The position numbers and the translations under genes were made by a program. Source: Glaciecola sp. HTCC2999 (GTDB lineage: Bacteria > Pseudomonadota > Gammaproteobacteria > Enterobacterales > Alteromonadaceae). From it: a DNA stretch of 46,347 nt. The stretch covers positions 1 to 46,347 of the forward strand of contig CATECQ010000032.1 of assembly GCA_949498985.1 (NCBI GenBank), given 5' to 3'. Numbering within the stretch: the stretch's first letter is position 1; every line of letters starts with the position of its first letter. Positions 25,804-39,039 of this stretch are shown here, one piece after another. The notes beneath the pieces were generated by a model. That model saw only the letters and a list, made by a program, of their open reading frames with translations. It searched no databases and had not been told where the DNA came from.

Positions 25804-26838
25804 TTATGTATTTTCAATTTCTTCTTCAGTCTTTGAAGCAGGCTTTGCCTTACACAATAACTCTGCACGAATGCGTGCTTCAATATCATTTGCTTTTTCT
25901 GGATGTTCTTTTAAAAACTTCACAACATTAGCTTTACCTTGCCCAATACGCTCACCGTTGTAGCTGTACCAAGCACCCGCTTTTTCGACTAGTTTTTGTT
26001 TTACACCCAAATCAATAAGTTCAGCCTCTTTAGATATTCCTTTACCATACATGATTTGGAATTCAGCTTGTTTGAAAGGCGGTGCTACTTTATTTTTGAC
26101 TACTTTTACACGCGTTTCATTACCGACAATTTCGTCACCATCTTTAATCGCACCTATACGACGGATATCTAAACGGACTGATGAATAAAACTTAAGGGCA
26201 TTACCACCTGTGGTCGTCTCGGGATTGCCAAACATGACCCCAATTTTCATTCGAATTTGGTTAATAAATATAACCAAGGTATTTGAACGTTTTATATTAG
26301 CGGTCAATTTACGAAGCGCTTGAGACATTAGGCGAGCTTGCAAGCCCATGTGACTATCACCCATGTCACCCTCGATTTCAGCTTTTGGTGTTAAAGCGGC
26401 GACTGAATCGACGATCACTACATCCACGGCTCCAGATCGAACCAACATGTCACAAATTTCTAATGCTTGCTCACCCGTATCAGGTTGAGAAACTAATAAC
26501 TCATCGATATTGACGCCTAACGCTTCGGCGTAAACAGGATCAAGTGCATGTTCTGCATCAACGAAAGCACATGTTTTTCCAACTTTTTGCGCTTCAGCGA
26601 TAACTTGTAAAGTTAACGTCGTTTTACCCGAAGATTCTGGACCGTAGATTTCAACCACTCGACCGCATGGCAAACCACCTATACCAAGGGCGATATCAAT
26701 GGTAAGTGAACCTGTTGATATCGATTCAACATCCATTGCTTGATTATCACCAAGACGCATGATGGCACCTTTACCAAATTGCTTCTCAATCTGACCAAGT
26801 GCTGCGGATAATGCCTGTGTTTTATTGTCTTCTGCCAT
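25804..26838 (-). CDS. recA: Recombinase RecA
   Basis: Strand-exchange ATPase and LexA co-protease, central to recombination and the SOS response. The 344-residue protein has Walker [10 protein letters not shown] (66-74), the Q/loop region [20 protein letters not shown], and [20 protein letters not shown] (Walker B and L1/L2 loops). [16 protein letters not shown] and the C-terminal acidic tail ([10 protein letters not shown]) also fit. GAGG lies before the ATG. recX, which often follows recA, is absent: the next gene is ccmA on the same strand after a terminator. Its promoter contains a LexA box. Confidence 0.98.
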   Translation of the reverse strand: MAEDNKTQALSAALGQIEKQFGKGAIMRLGDNQAMDVESISTGSLTIDIALGIGGLPCGRVVEIYGPESSGKTTLTLQVIAEAQKVGKTCAFVDAEHALDPVYAEALGVNIDELLVSQPDTGEQALEICDMLVRSGAVDVVIVDSVAALTPKAEIEGDMGDSHMGLQARLMSQALRKLTANIKRSNTLVIFINQIRMKIGVMFGNPETTTGGNALKFYSSVRLDIRRIGAIKDGDEIVGNETRVKVVKNKVAPPFKQAEFQIMYGKGISKEAELIDLGVKQKLVEKAGAWYSYNGERIGQGKANVVKFLKEHPEKANDIEARIRAELLCKAKPASKTEEEIENT

Positions 26839-26886
26839 GTGCGCCTCAATATAAAATGTGAGTTAGGATATGATTTTATGTGTTAG

Positions 26887-26916
26887 ATTATAATACTGTA
26901 TAATTATACAGTGCAA
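26887..26916 (-). promoter_or_regulatory. recA sigma70 promoter
   Basis: On the minus strand -35 TTGCAC (26911-26916), an 18-bp spacer and a consensus -10 TATAAT (26887-26892). The spacer and part of the -35 are occupied by the LexA box. The start site would be near 26880, about 42 bp before the coding region. Confidence 0.8.
26894..26913. promoter_or_regulatory. LexA (SOS) operator of recA
   Basis: TACTGTATAATTATACAGTG contains the CTGT-N8-ACAG core (26896-26911) with an AT-rich palindromic centre, almost identical to the E. coli recA operator. Bound LexA would block the -35 and spacer. Confidence 0.93.
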
Positions 26917-27007
26917 CAAAAAATTATTATTTTTTCAAATCATGTCTACCAAGTGTGATAAATATATACATCTTTATTACGTGTGTCTGCTGAGCTTTTG
27001 ATCAGAT

Positions 27008-27508
27008 TTAATTTCGAATGGGCAATAATTCCACAATCTGTTCTATGGCATATTCAATTGCTTGTAATCGCACCGCTTCACGATCACCAACAAAGTACAT
27101 TTTTCGGGTATGAGAAATACCATTCAGCACAAATCCAAACCAGACTGTTCCCACGGGTTTTTCTGCACTACCACCATCTGGTCCAGCTATTCCACTGATA
27201 CTAATACCGATATTAGCGCCTACCTGATGCACCACCCCATGTGCCATTTCTGCAACTGTTTGCTCCGACACAGCACCATATTGTTTTAGTGTGGTATCCG
27301 TAACACCGACCATGATTTGTTTAGCTTCATTGGAATAAGTCACTACGCTGTGTTTAAACCAAATAGATGAGCCCGGAAGTGATGTAAACGCATAAGCAAG
27401 TCCGCCACCGGTGCACGATTCTGCACAAGATATGGTCAGATTATGCATCGTTAAGTATGTTGCTAATTGCGCCAACGCCGTTTGTGTATTTTCTTTTAGA
27501 TAGCGCAT
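27008..27508 (-). CDS. pncC: Nicotinamide-nucleotide amidohydrolase PncC (CinA C-terminal domain)
   Basis: Deamidates NMN to nicotinate mononucleotide, recycling pyridine nucleotides. The 166-residue stand-alone CinA-C domain shows SCAESCTGGGLAYAFTSLPG (27-46), VVTYSNEAKQIMVGV, GAVSEQTVAEMAHG and ISGIAGPDGGSAEKPVGTVW. It lies upstream of recA on the same strand (170 bp), a conserved pairing in gammaproteobacteria, and is divergent from mutS with only 35 bp between start codons. I see no terminator between pncC and the recA promoter. Confidence 0.94.
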   Translation of the reverse strand: MRYLKENTQTALAQLATYLTMHNLTISCAESCTGGGLAYAFTSLPGSSIWFKHSVVTYSNEAKQIMVGVTDTTLKQYGAVSEQTVAEMAHGVVHQVGANIGISISGIAGPDGGSAEKPVGTVWFGFVLNGISHTRKMYFVGDREAVRLQAIEYAIEQIVELLPIRN

Positions 27509-27543
27509 GAATTTATTGGTATGCTATATGTATGGATTTATGA

Positions 27544-30156
27544 ATGAAGTATAAAAACAAATTGAGCTCAGCACAAACCCAACATACTCCAATGATGCAA
27601 CAATATTTACGCATCAAGGCCCAACATCCGAATGAATTATTGTTCTATCGAATGGGTGATTTTTATGAATTATTTTTTGATGATGCAAAACGTGCTGCTC
27701 AGCTCATTGATATTACCTTAACAGCTCGTGGTAAGGCAGGTGGAGAACCTATCCCAATGGCGGGTGTGCCTTATCATGCGGTTGAAGGCTATCTTGCCAG
27801 ACTCGTTCAGATGGGCGAATCGGTTGCTATTTGTGAACAAGTCGGCGATCCTGCGACTAGCAAAGGCCCTGTCGCGCGGGAAGTCAAACAAGTACTGACC
27901 CCGGGTACCGTCACAGATGAGGCGTTATTACAGGATGTTCAAGATACATTAATTGTTGCCATCACTAGTCGTCCTTCAAACAAATCAACCACTCAAGTTC
28001 ACTATGGCTTGGCAGCATTAGCACTGAGCACTGGCCAGTTTGTCATCACTCAACCTATCAGTGAAGAAGCCTTATTAGCTGATTTGCAACGCTTTAATCC
28101 TGCAGAGCTATTATATAACGAGGCTTTGGTTGCACCGCAGGTACTTGCCTCTTATTCAAAATCAGTCAGACGCCCACAATGGGAATTTGATACTGAGACA
28201 GCGGTGAATCACCTCAACATGCAATTTGGTACAAAAGAGCTCAACGGCTTTGGCGTAGCAGATGCTACTTTGGCGTTAGGAGCTGCGGGTTGTTTATTGC
28301 AATATGTCAAAGATACCCAAAAACGCGCCCTACCCCACATTAAACGGATAAGCCTTCAGGCCCATAGTGACACAGTTCAGATGGATTTTGCGACACGCAA
28401 AAATTTAGAGCTCACGCATAATTTATCAGGGGGAATTGAGCACACTGTTTTTGATGTTCTTAATGATACGCAAACCGCTATGGGCGCTCGCTTATTACAG
28501 CAATGGATCCATCGTCCAATTACTCAGCATAATTTGCTCGAACAACGCTACAACGTCATTGATAGTTTGATTGAGCATGATGTCGATGCGCCAGCGCAAG
28601 TATTGAAAAAAATTGGCGATGTACAACGTATTTTAGCTCGCTTAGCATTACGTTCTGCCCGACCAAGAGACTTTGCTCGTTTACGCGATACTTTAAACCT
28701 GTTACCTGAACTGCAAGCTATATTAGCACAACACAATGAGCCTAAACTCCAAGCCCTAGCGAACACCATTTCAACATTTCCAGAATCTGCGGATTTATTG
28801 ACACGAGCGATTATCGACAATCCTCCCGTCGTGATCCGAGATGGAGGTGTCATTGCACCTGAATATAATACACAACTCGATGAACTAAGAGCCTTATCAC
28901 AAGGGGCAACCGATTTTTTAACGGTTTTAGAAGAACGGGAAAAAGAAGCCACCGGCATCAGTACCCTAAAAGTCGGTTATAACCGTGTGCATGGATTTTT
29001 CATTGAGGTATCAAAAGGTCAAGCCCATCTAGTGCCTGGGCATTATATTCGTCGGCAAACACTGAAAAACAATGAACGTTATATCATTGAAGAACTCAAA
29101 GCACATGAAGAAAAGGTATTAAATTCTCAAAGCCAAGCACTGGCTTTAGAGAAACAATGCTATGAAGCATTATTTGATGAATTACTGCCTCATTTGGACG
29201 CCTTGACAATGAGTGCAAATGCTTTGGCTGAATTGGATGTACTCGTTTGTTTTGCCAGTCAATCAGTTGCACTGAATTTATACCGTCCTGAATTAACTTC
29301 TACATCAGGGATCCAATACCAAGACGGTCGCCACATTGTGGTAGAACAGGTATCAAAACAACCATTCATTGCCAACCCTCTGCAATTAGATGAGCACCAA
29401 AAAATGCTCATGATAACCGGTCCCAACATGGGCGGTAAATCAACTTATATGCGTCAGACAGCATTGATCGTATTGTTGGCTTATATTGGTTGCTATGTGC
29501 CAGCCCAACAATGCCAAATTGGTCCTATTGACCGGATATTCACCCGTATTGGGGCATCTGATGATTTAGCTTCAGGACGCTCTACTTTCATGGTTGAGAT
29601 GACAGAAACAGCGAATATTCTACATAATGCCAGTGAACACAGTCTGGTATTGATGGATGAAATTGGACGAGGAACGAGTACTTATGATGGATTGTCATTG
29701 GCATGGGCGTGTGCTGAATATATTAATAATACTATTAATGCATTTACTCTATTTGCGACGCATTATTTTGAACTAACGCAACTTGCTGACAGCGCTAAAG
29801 GGATGTTCAATGTTCACCTTAACGCTATTGAACATAATGACTCCATTAAATTTATGCATAATGTTCAACAAGGTGCAGCCAACAAAAGTTATGGATTACA
29901 AGTCGCTCAACTTGCCGGTGTACCAGATCATGTTATTCAAGCTGCACAACAAAAACTCAACGAACTAGAAAACTCATTAACCAAACCACAGGCTAACAAT
30001 AACGAGTCAATCTCGACAAATCAGATAGAACCTGTGCAACTCGCTTTGGATAATTCACATCAAGCACTCCTCGATACCATAGATCAAATAAGTGCTGATG
30101 AGCTCTCACCCAAGCAAGCTTTAGATTTAATTTATGTACTTAAATCCTTGCGTTAA
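27544..30156 (+). CDS. mutS: DNA mismatch repair protein MutS
   Basis: Recognises mismatches and starts methyl-directed repair with MutL. The 870-residue protein has the mismatch-reading F-Y-E motif at 40-42 ([13 protein letters not shown]) and a connector domain with core/clamp helices. In the ATPase domain are Walker [16 protein letters not shown] (about 623-637), [20 protein letters not shown], Walker [17 protein letters not shown] and FATHYFELT. The C-terminal tail ends [11 protein letters not shown], the tetramerisation/beta-binding region. Start is ATG at 27544; a nearby ATG at 27540 is out of frame. The gene is divergent from pncC. Confidence 0.97.
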   Translation: MKYKNKLSSAQTQHTPMMQQYLRIKAQHPNELLFYRMGDFYELFFDDAKRAAQLIDITLTARGKAGGEPIPMAGVPYHAVEGYLARLVQMGESVAICEQVGDPATSKGPVAREVKQVLTPGTVTDEALLQDVQDTLIVAITSRPSNKSTTQVHYGLAALALSTGQFVITQPISEEALLADLQRFNPAELLYNEALVAPQVLASYSKSVRRPQWEFDTETAVNHLNMQFGTKELNGFGVADATLALGAAGCLLQYVKDTQKRALPHIKRISLQAHSDTVQMDFATRKNLELTHNLSGGIEHTVFDVLNDTQTAMGARLLQQWIHRPITQHNLLEQRYNVIDSLIEHDVDAPAQVLKKIGDVQRILARLALRSARPRDFARLRDTLNLLPELQAILAQHNEPKLQALANTISTFPESADLLTRAIIDNPPVVIRDGGVIAPEYNTQLDELRALSQGATDFLTVLEEREKEATGISTLKVGYNRVHGFFIEVSKGQAHLVPGHYIRRQTLKNNERYIIEELKAHEEKVLNSQSQALALEKQCYEALFDELLPHLDALTMSANALAELDVLVCFASQSVALNLYRPELTSTSGIQYQDGRHIVVEQVSKQPFIANPLQLDEHQKMLMITGPNMGGKSTYMRQTALIVLLAYIGCYVPAQQCQIGPIDRIFTRIGASDDLASGRSTFMVEMTETANILHNASEHSLVLMDEIGRGTSTYDGLSLAWACAEYINNTINAFTLFATHYFELTQLADSAKGMFNVHLNAIEHNDSIKFMHNVQQGAANKSYGLQVAQLAGVPDHVIQAAQQKLNELENSLTKPQANNNESISTNQIEPVQLALDNSHQALLDTIDQISADELSPKQALDLIYVLKSLR

Positions 30157-30171
30157 AAGCACAACTTCAGA

Positions 30172-30200
30172 TTGTTATTAGTTGAATATTTGCGTATAAT
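30172..30200 (+). promoter_or_regulatory. pyrG(-eno) sigma70 promoter
   Basis: TTGTTA (30172-30177) is followed after 17 bp by a consensus TATAAT (30195-30200). A small AAGAGT/ACTCTT hairpin (30216-30233) lies in the leader, without a T-run that would make it a terminator. The leader would be about 63 nt. Confidence 0.7.
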
Positions 30201-30266
30201 CGCCTTCCATCCAATAAGAGTGAATCAACTCTTTACACACGTTCATTTTTAGACGCCTTTAGGTAA

Positions 30267-31901
<1,635 letters not shown>

Positions 31902-31914
31902 AAGGAAAATTTAA

Positions 31915-33210
<1,296 letters not shown>

Positions 33211-33241
33211 GCCTTAAGATATTTATTGGTCAATATACATT

Positions 33242-33284
33242 AAGCCAGTCTTTGAGACATTGTTCTTGTGACTGGCTTTTTTTA
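33242..33284 (+). terminator. Intrinsic terminator after eno
   Basis: AAGCCAGTC (33242-33250) pairs with GACTGGCTT (33270-33278), followed by a run of seven Ts. Confidence 0.92.
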
Positions 33285-33342
33285 TGGTATTTCATGCAAA
33301 AATCAGTAGTATTACATTCCTTAATTCATTGAAGCAGAAACT

Positions 33343-33984
33343 ATGGTCGAACAAAGCGACATTTTTTTTCAAGATCCTGATTCAGCAGCGTTTGCTGAAC
33401 TGTGTAACGCTTTGTACCAAAGAGAATGTTTATTTCTAGCCGAACATGGTCCTAATCAAAATGGATTACTGAAACGAAAACTGAAACATCTACATATTCA
33501 TGTCACACAGTCAGCTGAACAATTACTCAATAATACCTCACCACTGACTGTCGATCGTCACAACGCCAGTTATCAAGCCAAACAAAGTCCAAAGTCTCCT
33601 TGTACTAAGCAAACGCCTGACGTTATAAACAAGTATTACGCTCAACATCAAACCATTGGCGCTATATGTACAGTCAGTGTCAATGAATTGGGTATGACTC
33701 ATTTAGAAATTGATTCACTTGATCGCATCGATACTGAAAAAGCGCTGATCCATGTCAATAAATTCGGCTGGTTTAATACCTCGGGACAACCCACCGATCA
33801 TCAAGGTCATATACTCAATCATGACGGTTTACGACATATCAAATTACTGAAACCGACCAAAGCTAACATGACAGCTGCATGCTGTGGCCACAGGTGGTCA
33901 CATTCTGGAAAAATATTACCCCGGGTTTTAACAATGCGTGAACTGCGCTTATCCTTCAATATTAAATGGAAAGGACTACGATAA
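33343..33984 (+). CDS. Unrecognised 213-residue protein
   Basis: I cannot assign this to a family. The N-terminus (EQSDIFFQDPDSAAFAELCN) is acidic and helical. A polar, probably disordered middle (about 63-95, rich in Ser/Gln/Lys) separates it from a more conserved-looking C-terminal domain. That domain has VSVNELGMTHLEIDSLDRID, VNKFGWF and KANMTAACCGHRW, then PRVLTMRELRLSFNIKWKGL. The Cys-Cys-Gly-His cluster is striking. There is no signal peptide and no membrane helix. Codon use looks like its neighbours. It sits alone between the eno terminator and the leu control region. A weak GAAG lies before the ATG. It is probably a real gene, given its length and the absence of any competing frame. 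Confidence 0.7.
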   Translation: MVEQSDIFFQDPDSAAFAELCNALYQRECLFLAEHGPNQNGLLKRKLKHLHIHVTQSAEQLLNNTSPLTVDRHNASYQAKQSPKSPCTKQTPDVINKYYAQHQTIGAICTVSVNELGMTHLEIDSLDRIDTEKALIHVNKFGWFNTSGQPTDHQGHILNHDGLRHIKLLKPTKANMTAACCGHRWSHSGKILPRVLTMRELRLSFNIKWKGLR

Positions 33985-34110
33985 GTCAATTATTAGGATG
34001 AAAATTCTAATTAAATATAAATAATATAAAATATCTACCTAGTACATGTGACCCACCTTACGTTTTTAGTATAAAAATCCTATTTAAATCCCATTTCATA
34101 CAACTTTTCC

Positions 34111-34139
34111 TTGACCCTTTGCTGACTTAAACGTACGAT
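34111..34139 (+). promoter_or_regulatory. leu operon promoter
   Basis: TTGACC (34111-34116), a 17-bp spacer and TACGAT (34134-34139) make a good sigma70 match. Transcription would then start at about 34146, right at the first ATG of the leader peptide. Either that peptide is leaderless, or it starts at its second ATG, or a weaker upstream promoter (GTGACC, 16 bp, TATAAA at 34070-34075) is used. Confidence 0.6.
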
Positions 34140-34145
34140 AACACT

Positions 34146-34202
34146 ATGAAAATGACATTTAGCACATATTTATTATCTGACCGCCTATTACTGGTAGCAT
34201 GA
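34146..34202 (+). CDS. leuL: leu operon leader peptide (attenuation)
   Basis: An 18-codon open frame reads MKMTFSTYLLSDRLLLVA and stops at 34200-34202. Five of the 18 codons are leucine (TTA TTA, then CTA TTA CTG), followed by Val. It lies just upstream of mutually exclusive RNA hairpins and about 90 bp before leuA, the standard layout of leucine attenuation in enteric bacteria and vibrios. Ribosome stalling at the Leu codons when charged tRNA-Leu is scarce would leave the segment right after the stop codon free. There is no evident Shine-Dalgarno, and initiation may be at 34146 or at 34152. The short size means only context supports it. Confidence 0.8.
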   Translation: MKMTFSTYLLSDRLLLVA

Positions 34203-34203
34203 C

Positions 34204-34260
34204 TACACGGGTGAGTAATAATTTAGAATAAATTAACCCGTGTAACCCACGGGTTTTTTT
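34204..34260 (+). promoter_or_regulatory. leu attenuator: antiterminator and terminator hairpins
   Basis: Three segments are visible. A, TACACGGGT (34204-34212), starts one base after the leader-peptide stop. B, ACCCGTGTA (34236-34244), pairs perfectly with A over 9 bp. B also takes part in the terminator: AACCCGTG (34235-34242) pairs with C, CACGGGTT (34248-34255), followed by a run of Ts to 34260. A ribosome that finishes the peptide would cover A, so B-C forms and transcription stops. A ribosome stalled at the earlier Leu codons would leave A free to hold B, and transcription would continue into leuABCD. Confidence 0.85.
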
Positions 34261-34290
34261 ATATATGGCGTACACAAAGAGGAGTAACAC

Positions 34291-35844
34291 ATGACGAACC
34301 ATGTGAAAATTTTCGATACGACTTTAAGAGATGGTGAGCAAGCTTTACCCGCTAGCTTAACTGTCAAAGAAAAGCTGCAAATCGCATTAGCTTTAGAAAA
34401 ACTCGGTGTTGATATTATTGAGGCTGGGTTCCCAGTTTCCTCACCCGGTGATTTTGAATCCGTTCAAACTATCGCGCGCGAAATAAAAAATGCGACCGTG
34501 TGCGGTTTATCACGTGCCTTAGAAAAAGATATCGATGCATGTGGTCAAGCACTCGGTGTGGCTGAGCAGTTTCGTATTCACACCTTTATCGCCACTTCGG
34601 ATATTCACGTATCCACCAAATTACGTAAATCACAAGATGACATTGTTGAAATGGCAGTCGCCGCGGTGAAACACGCACGTAAATATACAGATGATGTTGA
34701 ATTTTCGTGTGAAGATGCCGGTCGCACACACATTGATTATTTATGTCGCATGGTTGAAGCTGCGATTACCGCTGGTGCTAAAACCGTCAATATCCCTGAT
34801 ACAGTAGGCTATACTACACCGACGGAATTTGGTGGCATTATTGGCCAACTATTTAATCGAGTCCCTAATATTGACCAAGCCATCATCTCAGTCCATTGTC
34901 ACAATGATTTAGGTTTAGCGGTAGCCAATTCTCTAGCCGCAGTGGAGCAAGGTGCACGCCAAGTCGAATGTACCATCAATGGAATCGGTGAGCGGGCAGG
35001 TAATTGTTCTCTTGAAGAAATTGCGATGATATTGCAAACCCGTAGTGAACGTTATGGCTTACAAACAGGTATTCGTAGTCCAGAGATTTCACGCACATCA
35101 AAACTGGTGAGTCAGTTATGCAGTATGCCAGTCCAAGCAAACAAAGCCATTGTGGGTGCTAACGCTTTTGCTCATTCGTCGGGTATTCACCAAGATGGTG
35201 TCCTGAAAGGACAAAATACCTATGAGATCATGACTCCTGAATCAGTGGGTCTTAATAAAAATCAATTAAACTTAACCTCACGTTCTGGACGTCATGTCAT
35301 TAAACATCGATTGAATGAATTAGGGTATAATGAATCTGATTATGATTTAGACGAAGTGTATGCCTCTTTCCTACGTCTAGCAGATAAAAAAGGCCAAGTA
35401 TTTGATTACGATTTAGAAGCGCTATTGTTTTTTAATCAACAAAAACATGAACATGCCTATTATTCGTTAGAATATTTACAAGCCAGTTCAGGCAAAGAAA
35501 TCATTCCTAGTGCCACAGTCTCATTGAACATAGGTGAAGAAACCGTTACACATAGTGCCACAGGCAATGGTCCTGTTGATGCTGCGTATAACGCTATTAT
35601 GCAGATCATTGATGAAGATGAAATTAACATTGTTGATTTTAAACTCGGTTCAAAAGGTGAAGGTGCAAATGCACTAGCACAAGTCAGTATTGTTGCTAAA
35701 TATAAAGAACGCCGTTTCCACGGGATAGGACTTGCGACAGATATTGTAGAGTCAGGGGTTAAAGCACTGATATTCGTTTTAAATAATATGCATCTTGCTG
35801 ATCAAATTGATGAGCAAAAACAACACATTTCCACAGGAGTATAA
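34291..35844 (+). CDS. leuA: 2-isopropylmalate synthase
   Basis: The first committed step of leucine synthesis: acetyl-CoA plus 2-oxoisovalerate gives 2-isopropylmalate. The 517-residue protein has the catalytic barrel with [12 protein letters not shown] (9-20), the metal-binding [20 protein letters not shown] and [13 protein letters not shown]. It also has [17 protein letters not shown] and the C-terminal LeuA regulatory domain (about 390-505) that binds leucine for feedback inhibition. AGAGGAG precedes the ATG. The stop codon directly abuts the leuB start. Expression is probably controlled by the attenuator upstream. Confidence 0.97.
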   Translation: MTNHVKIFDTTLRDGEQALPASLTVKEKLQIALALEKLGVDIIEAGFPVSSPGDFESVQTIAREIKNATVCGLSRALEKDIDACGQALGVAEQFRIHTFIATSDIHVSTKLRKSQDDIVEMAVAAVKHARKYTDDVEFSCEDAGRTHIDYLCRMVEAAITAGAKTVNIPDTVGYTTPTEFGGIIGQLFNRVPNIDQAIISVHCHNDLGLAVANSLAAVEQGARQVECTINGIGERAGNCSLEEIAMILQTRSERYGLQTGIRSPEISRTSKLVSQLCSMPVQANKAIVGANAFAHSSGIHQDGVLKGQNTYEIMTPESVGLNKNQLNLTSRSGRHVIKHRLNELGYNESDYDLDEVYASFLRLADKKGQVFDYDLEALLFFNQQKHEHAYYSLEYLQASSGKEIIPSATVSLNIGEETVTHSATGNGPVDAAYNAIMQIIDEDEINIVDFKLGSKGEGANALAQVSIVAKYKERRFHGIGLATDIVESGVKALIFVLNNMHLADQIDEQKQHISTGV

Positions 35845-36939
<1,095 letters not shown>

Positions 36940-36950
36940 GGAACTCCCTA

Positions 36951-38357
36951 ATGGCTAAAACTCTTTATGATAAAATCTGGGATGCGCACATCGTATCTCA
37001 AGTAGGGGCTGATACTCTACTCTATATAGACCGTCATTTAATTCACGAAGTGACTACTCCTCAAGCATTTGCTGGCTTGAATGATAAAGGTCGTAAGGTT
37101 CGCTGCCCAGAAAAAACAGTTGCGACGATGGACCATTCGATTTCTACTCGTTCTTTAGCGCTTGACGCATGTGGACCAGCAAACCAGTTACAGCTGCAAA
37201 CTTTACTACAAAATTGTGAAGATCACGGCATTACTCTTTACCCTGTGGGTCACCAAAAACAAGGTATCATTCATGTTATGGCTCCCGAATTAGGGGCGAT
37301 ATTACCAGGGCATACTGTTGTTTGTGGCGATTCACATACTGCTACTCATGGGGCATTTGGTGCCTTGGCATTTGGGATCGGTACATCTGAAGTTGAGCAT
37401 GTATTTGCGACCCAAACATTACGTCAATCTAAGGCGAAAAACCTCAAAGTAGAAGTCGCCGGTAAACTGCCCATTGGCGTGACTGCAAAGGATATTATTT
37501 TAGCGATCATCGGTGAGCTAGGTCATGCTGGTGCAACCGGCTATGTCATTGAATATTGTGGAGAAGCCATTAGCGCCTTATCGATGGAAGAGCGCATGAC
37601 AATTTGTAACATGTCTATTGAAGGTGGTGCTAAGGCAGGTCTTGTCGCACCGGATAGTACGACTTTTGATTATATTAAAGGGCGAGAAAAAGCGCCCCAA
37701 GGCAGTGATTGGGATAAGGCCGTTGAGTATTGGTCAACGCTATATTCAGATGACGACGCTCAATTTGACCGCGTCATCACCTTGCAAGCAGCCCATATAA
37801 AACCGCAAGTTACTTGGGGTACTAATCCAGGTCAAGTAATCGGTGTCGACGATGCCATTCCTGCTCCGACTGATTTCACAGATCCTGTGACTAAAGAGTC
37901 AGCCTCAAAAGCACTTAAATATATGGCTTTAGAACCCGGTCAACGACTCAGTGATGTGGCTATTTCTCATGTATTTATAGGTTCATGTACAAACTCTCGC
38001 ATCGAAGATTTGCGCGCCGCTGCCAGTGTGGCTAAACGAGGTAAGGTCGTCGACAATGTTACCGCAATAGTCGTACCCGGTTCAGCGGCAGTGAAGAAAC
38101 AAGCTGAAGTGGAAGGTTTAGATAAAATATTCGAAGATGCTGGGTTTGAATGGCGCTTACCCGGTTGTTCAATGTGCTTAGGCATGAATGATGACCTTCT
38201 CAGGGAAGGCGATCGCTGTGCTTCCACCTCAAATCGAAACTTTGAAGGTCGCCAAGGTCGTGGTGCTCGCACCCATTTAGTCTCTCCTGCGATGGCTGCA
38301 GCAGCAGCGATTAATGGCAAGTTTACCGATGTCCGTCAATATGAGGAACAAGTATGA
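36951..38357 (+). CDS. leuC: 3-isopropylmalate dehydratase large subunit
   Basis: With LeuD isomerises 2- to 3-isopropylmalate. The 468-residue aconitase-type protein has [20 protein letters not shown] with MDHSISTR. The 4Fe-4S ligands are in [16 protein letters not shown] and [12 protein letters not shown], and [19 protein letters not shown] lies near the C-terminus. AAGGAA lies before the ATG. It overlaps leuD by 4 bp (ATGA), consistent with equimolar production of the two subunits. Confidence 0.97.
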   Translation: MAKTLYDKIWDAHIVSQVGADTLLYIDRHLIHEVTTPQAFAGLNDKGRKVRCPEKTVATMDHSISTRSLALDACGPANQLQLQTLLQNCEDHGITLYPVGHQKQGIIHVMAPELGAILPGHTVVCGDSHTATHGAFGALAFGIGTSEVEHVFATQTLRQSKAKNLKVEVAGKLPIGVTAKDIILAIIGELGHAGATGYVIEYCGEAISALSMEERMTICNMSIEGGAKAGLVAPDSTTFDYIKGREKAPQGSDWDKAVEYWSTLYSDDDAQFDRVITLQAAHIKPQVTWGTNPGQVIGVDDAIPAPTDFTDPVTKESASKALKYMALEPGQRLSDVAISHVFIGSCTNSRIEDLRAAASVAKRGKVVDNVTAIVVPGSAAVKKQAEVEGLDKIFEDAGFEWRLPGCSMCLGMNDDLLREGDRCASTSNRNFEGRQGRGARTHLVSPAMAAAAAINGKFTDVRQYEEQV

Positions 38358-38953
38358 CCCCTATTACTGTACATACAGGCACCATTGTGCCACTGGATAT
38401 TGCGAATATCGACACCGACCAGATTATACCAAAACAGTTCTTAACGGGTGTAACCCGCAAAGGCTATGGCAAACATTTGTTTCATGATTGGCGTTATTTA
38501 GATGAACACGAGCAAGTTTTAAATCCAGAGTTCAATCTAAATAAACCCGAGTATCAAGGGGCGAGTATACTCATTACCCGCGAGAATTTTGGCTGTGGTT
38601 CTTCACGTGAACATGCGCCATGGGCATTGATGGATTTTGGCCTGCAAGTCATTATTGCGCCAAGTTTTGCTGATATATTTTATGGTAATGCAATTAATAA
38701 CAGCATGCTCCCGATCCGTTTAACGGATACTCAAATGGATACCTTGTTCGCTGAGTTAGCGCAAAATGCAACATTAGAATTAACGGTAGATTTAAGTTCA
38801 CAAACGGTAACATGTGCAGGGCACGAATTTAATTTTATCATTGCAGAGCATCAAAAACATAACCTTATAAAAGGGTTAGATGCGATTGGCCAAACTCTCG
38901 AACATGCCGATGCGATTGCTCAGCATGAACAGCGCTTAGCGAGTTGGTTTTAA
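38354..38953 (+). CDS. leuD: 3-isopropylmalate dehydratase small subunit
   Basis: Swivelling small subunit of isopropylmalate isomerase. The 199-residue protein shows [16 protein letters not shown], the substrate-binding [18 protein letters not shown], and [20 protein letters not shown]. It is translationally coupled to leuC and is the last gene of leuABCD. A long inverted repeat without a T-run follows at 38973-39028. Confidence 0.97.
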   Translation: MTPITVHTGTIVPLDIANIDTDQIIPKQFLTGVTRKGYGKHLFHDWRYLDEHEQVLNPEFNLNKPEYQGASILITRENFGCGSSREHAPWALMDFGLQVIIAPSFADIFYGNAINNSMLPIRLTDTQMDTLFAELAQNATLELTVDLSSQTVTCAGHEFNFIIAEHQKHNLIKGLDAIGQTLEHADAIAQHEQRLASWF

Positions 38954-38972
38954 AGAAGTAAAAGTACTCTCA

Positions 38973-39028
38973 TCTTCATCATATTGACTCAATGCGTTCT
39001 TTAGCAAAGCCTGTCAATATGATGAAGA
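38973..39028. repeat. Perfect 16-bp inverted repeat between leuD and hemW
   Basis: TCTTCATCATATTGAC (38973-38988) is exactly repeated in inverse as GTCAATATGATGAAGA (39013-39028), with a 24-nt loop. It sits between the converging leuD and hemW genes. Neither side is followed by a T-run, so it is not a classic intrinsic terminator. It may still act as a terminator or as a 3'-end stabilising stem for both transcripts. Confidence 0.8.
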
Positions 39029-39039
39029 GATTAAGCGGC

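Noticed and set aside
30216-30233. AAGAGT/ACTCTT hairpin in the pyrG leader as an attenuator
   Set aside because: Stem is only 6 bp and no proper T-run follows; pyrG attenuation of that type is known in Gram-positives, not here.
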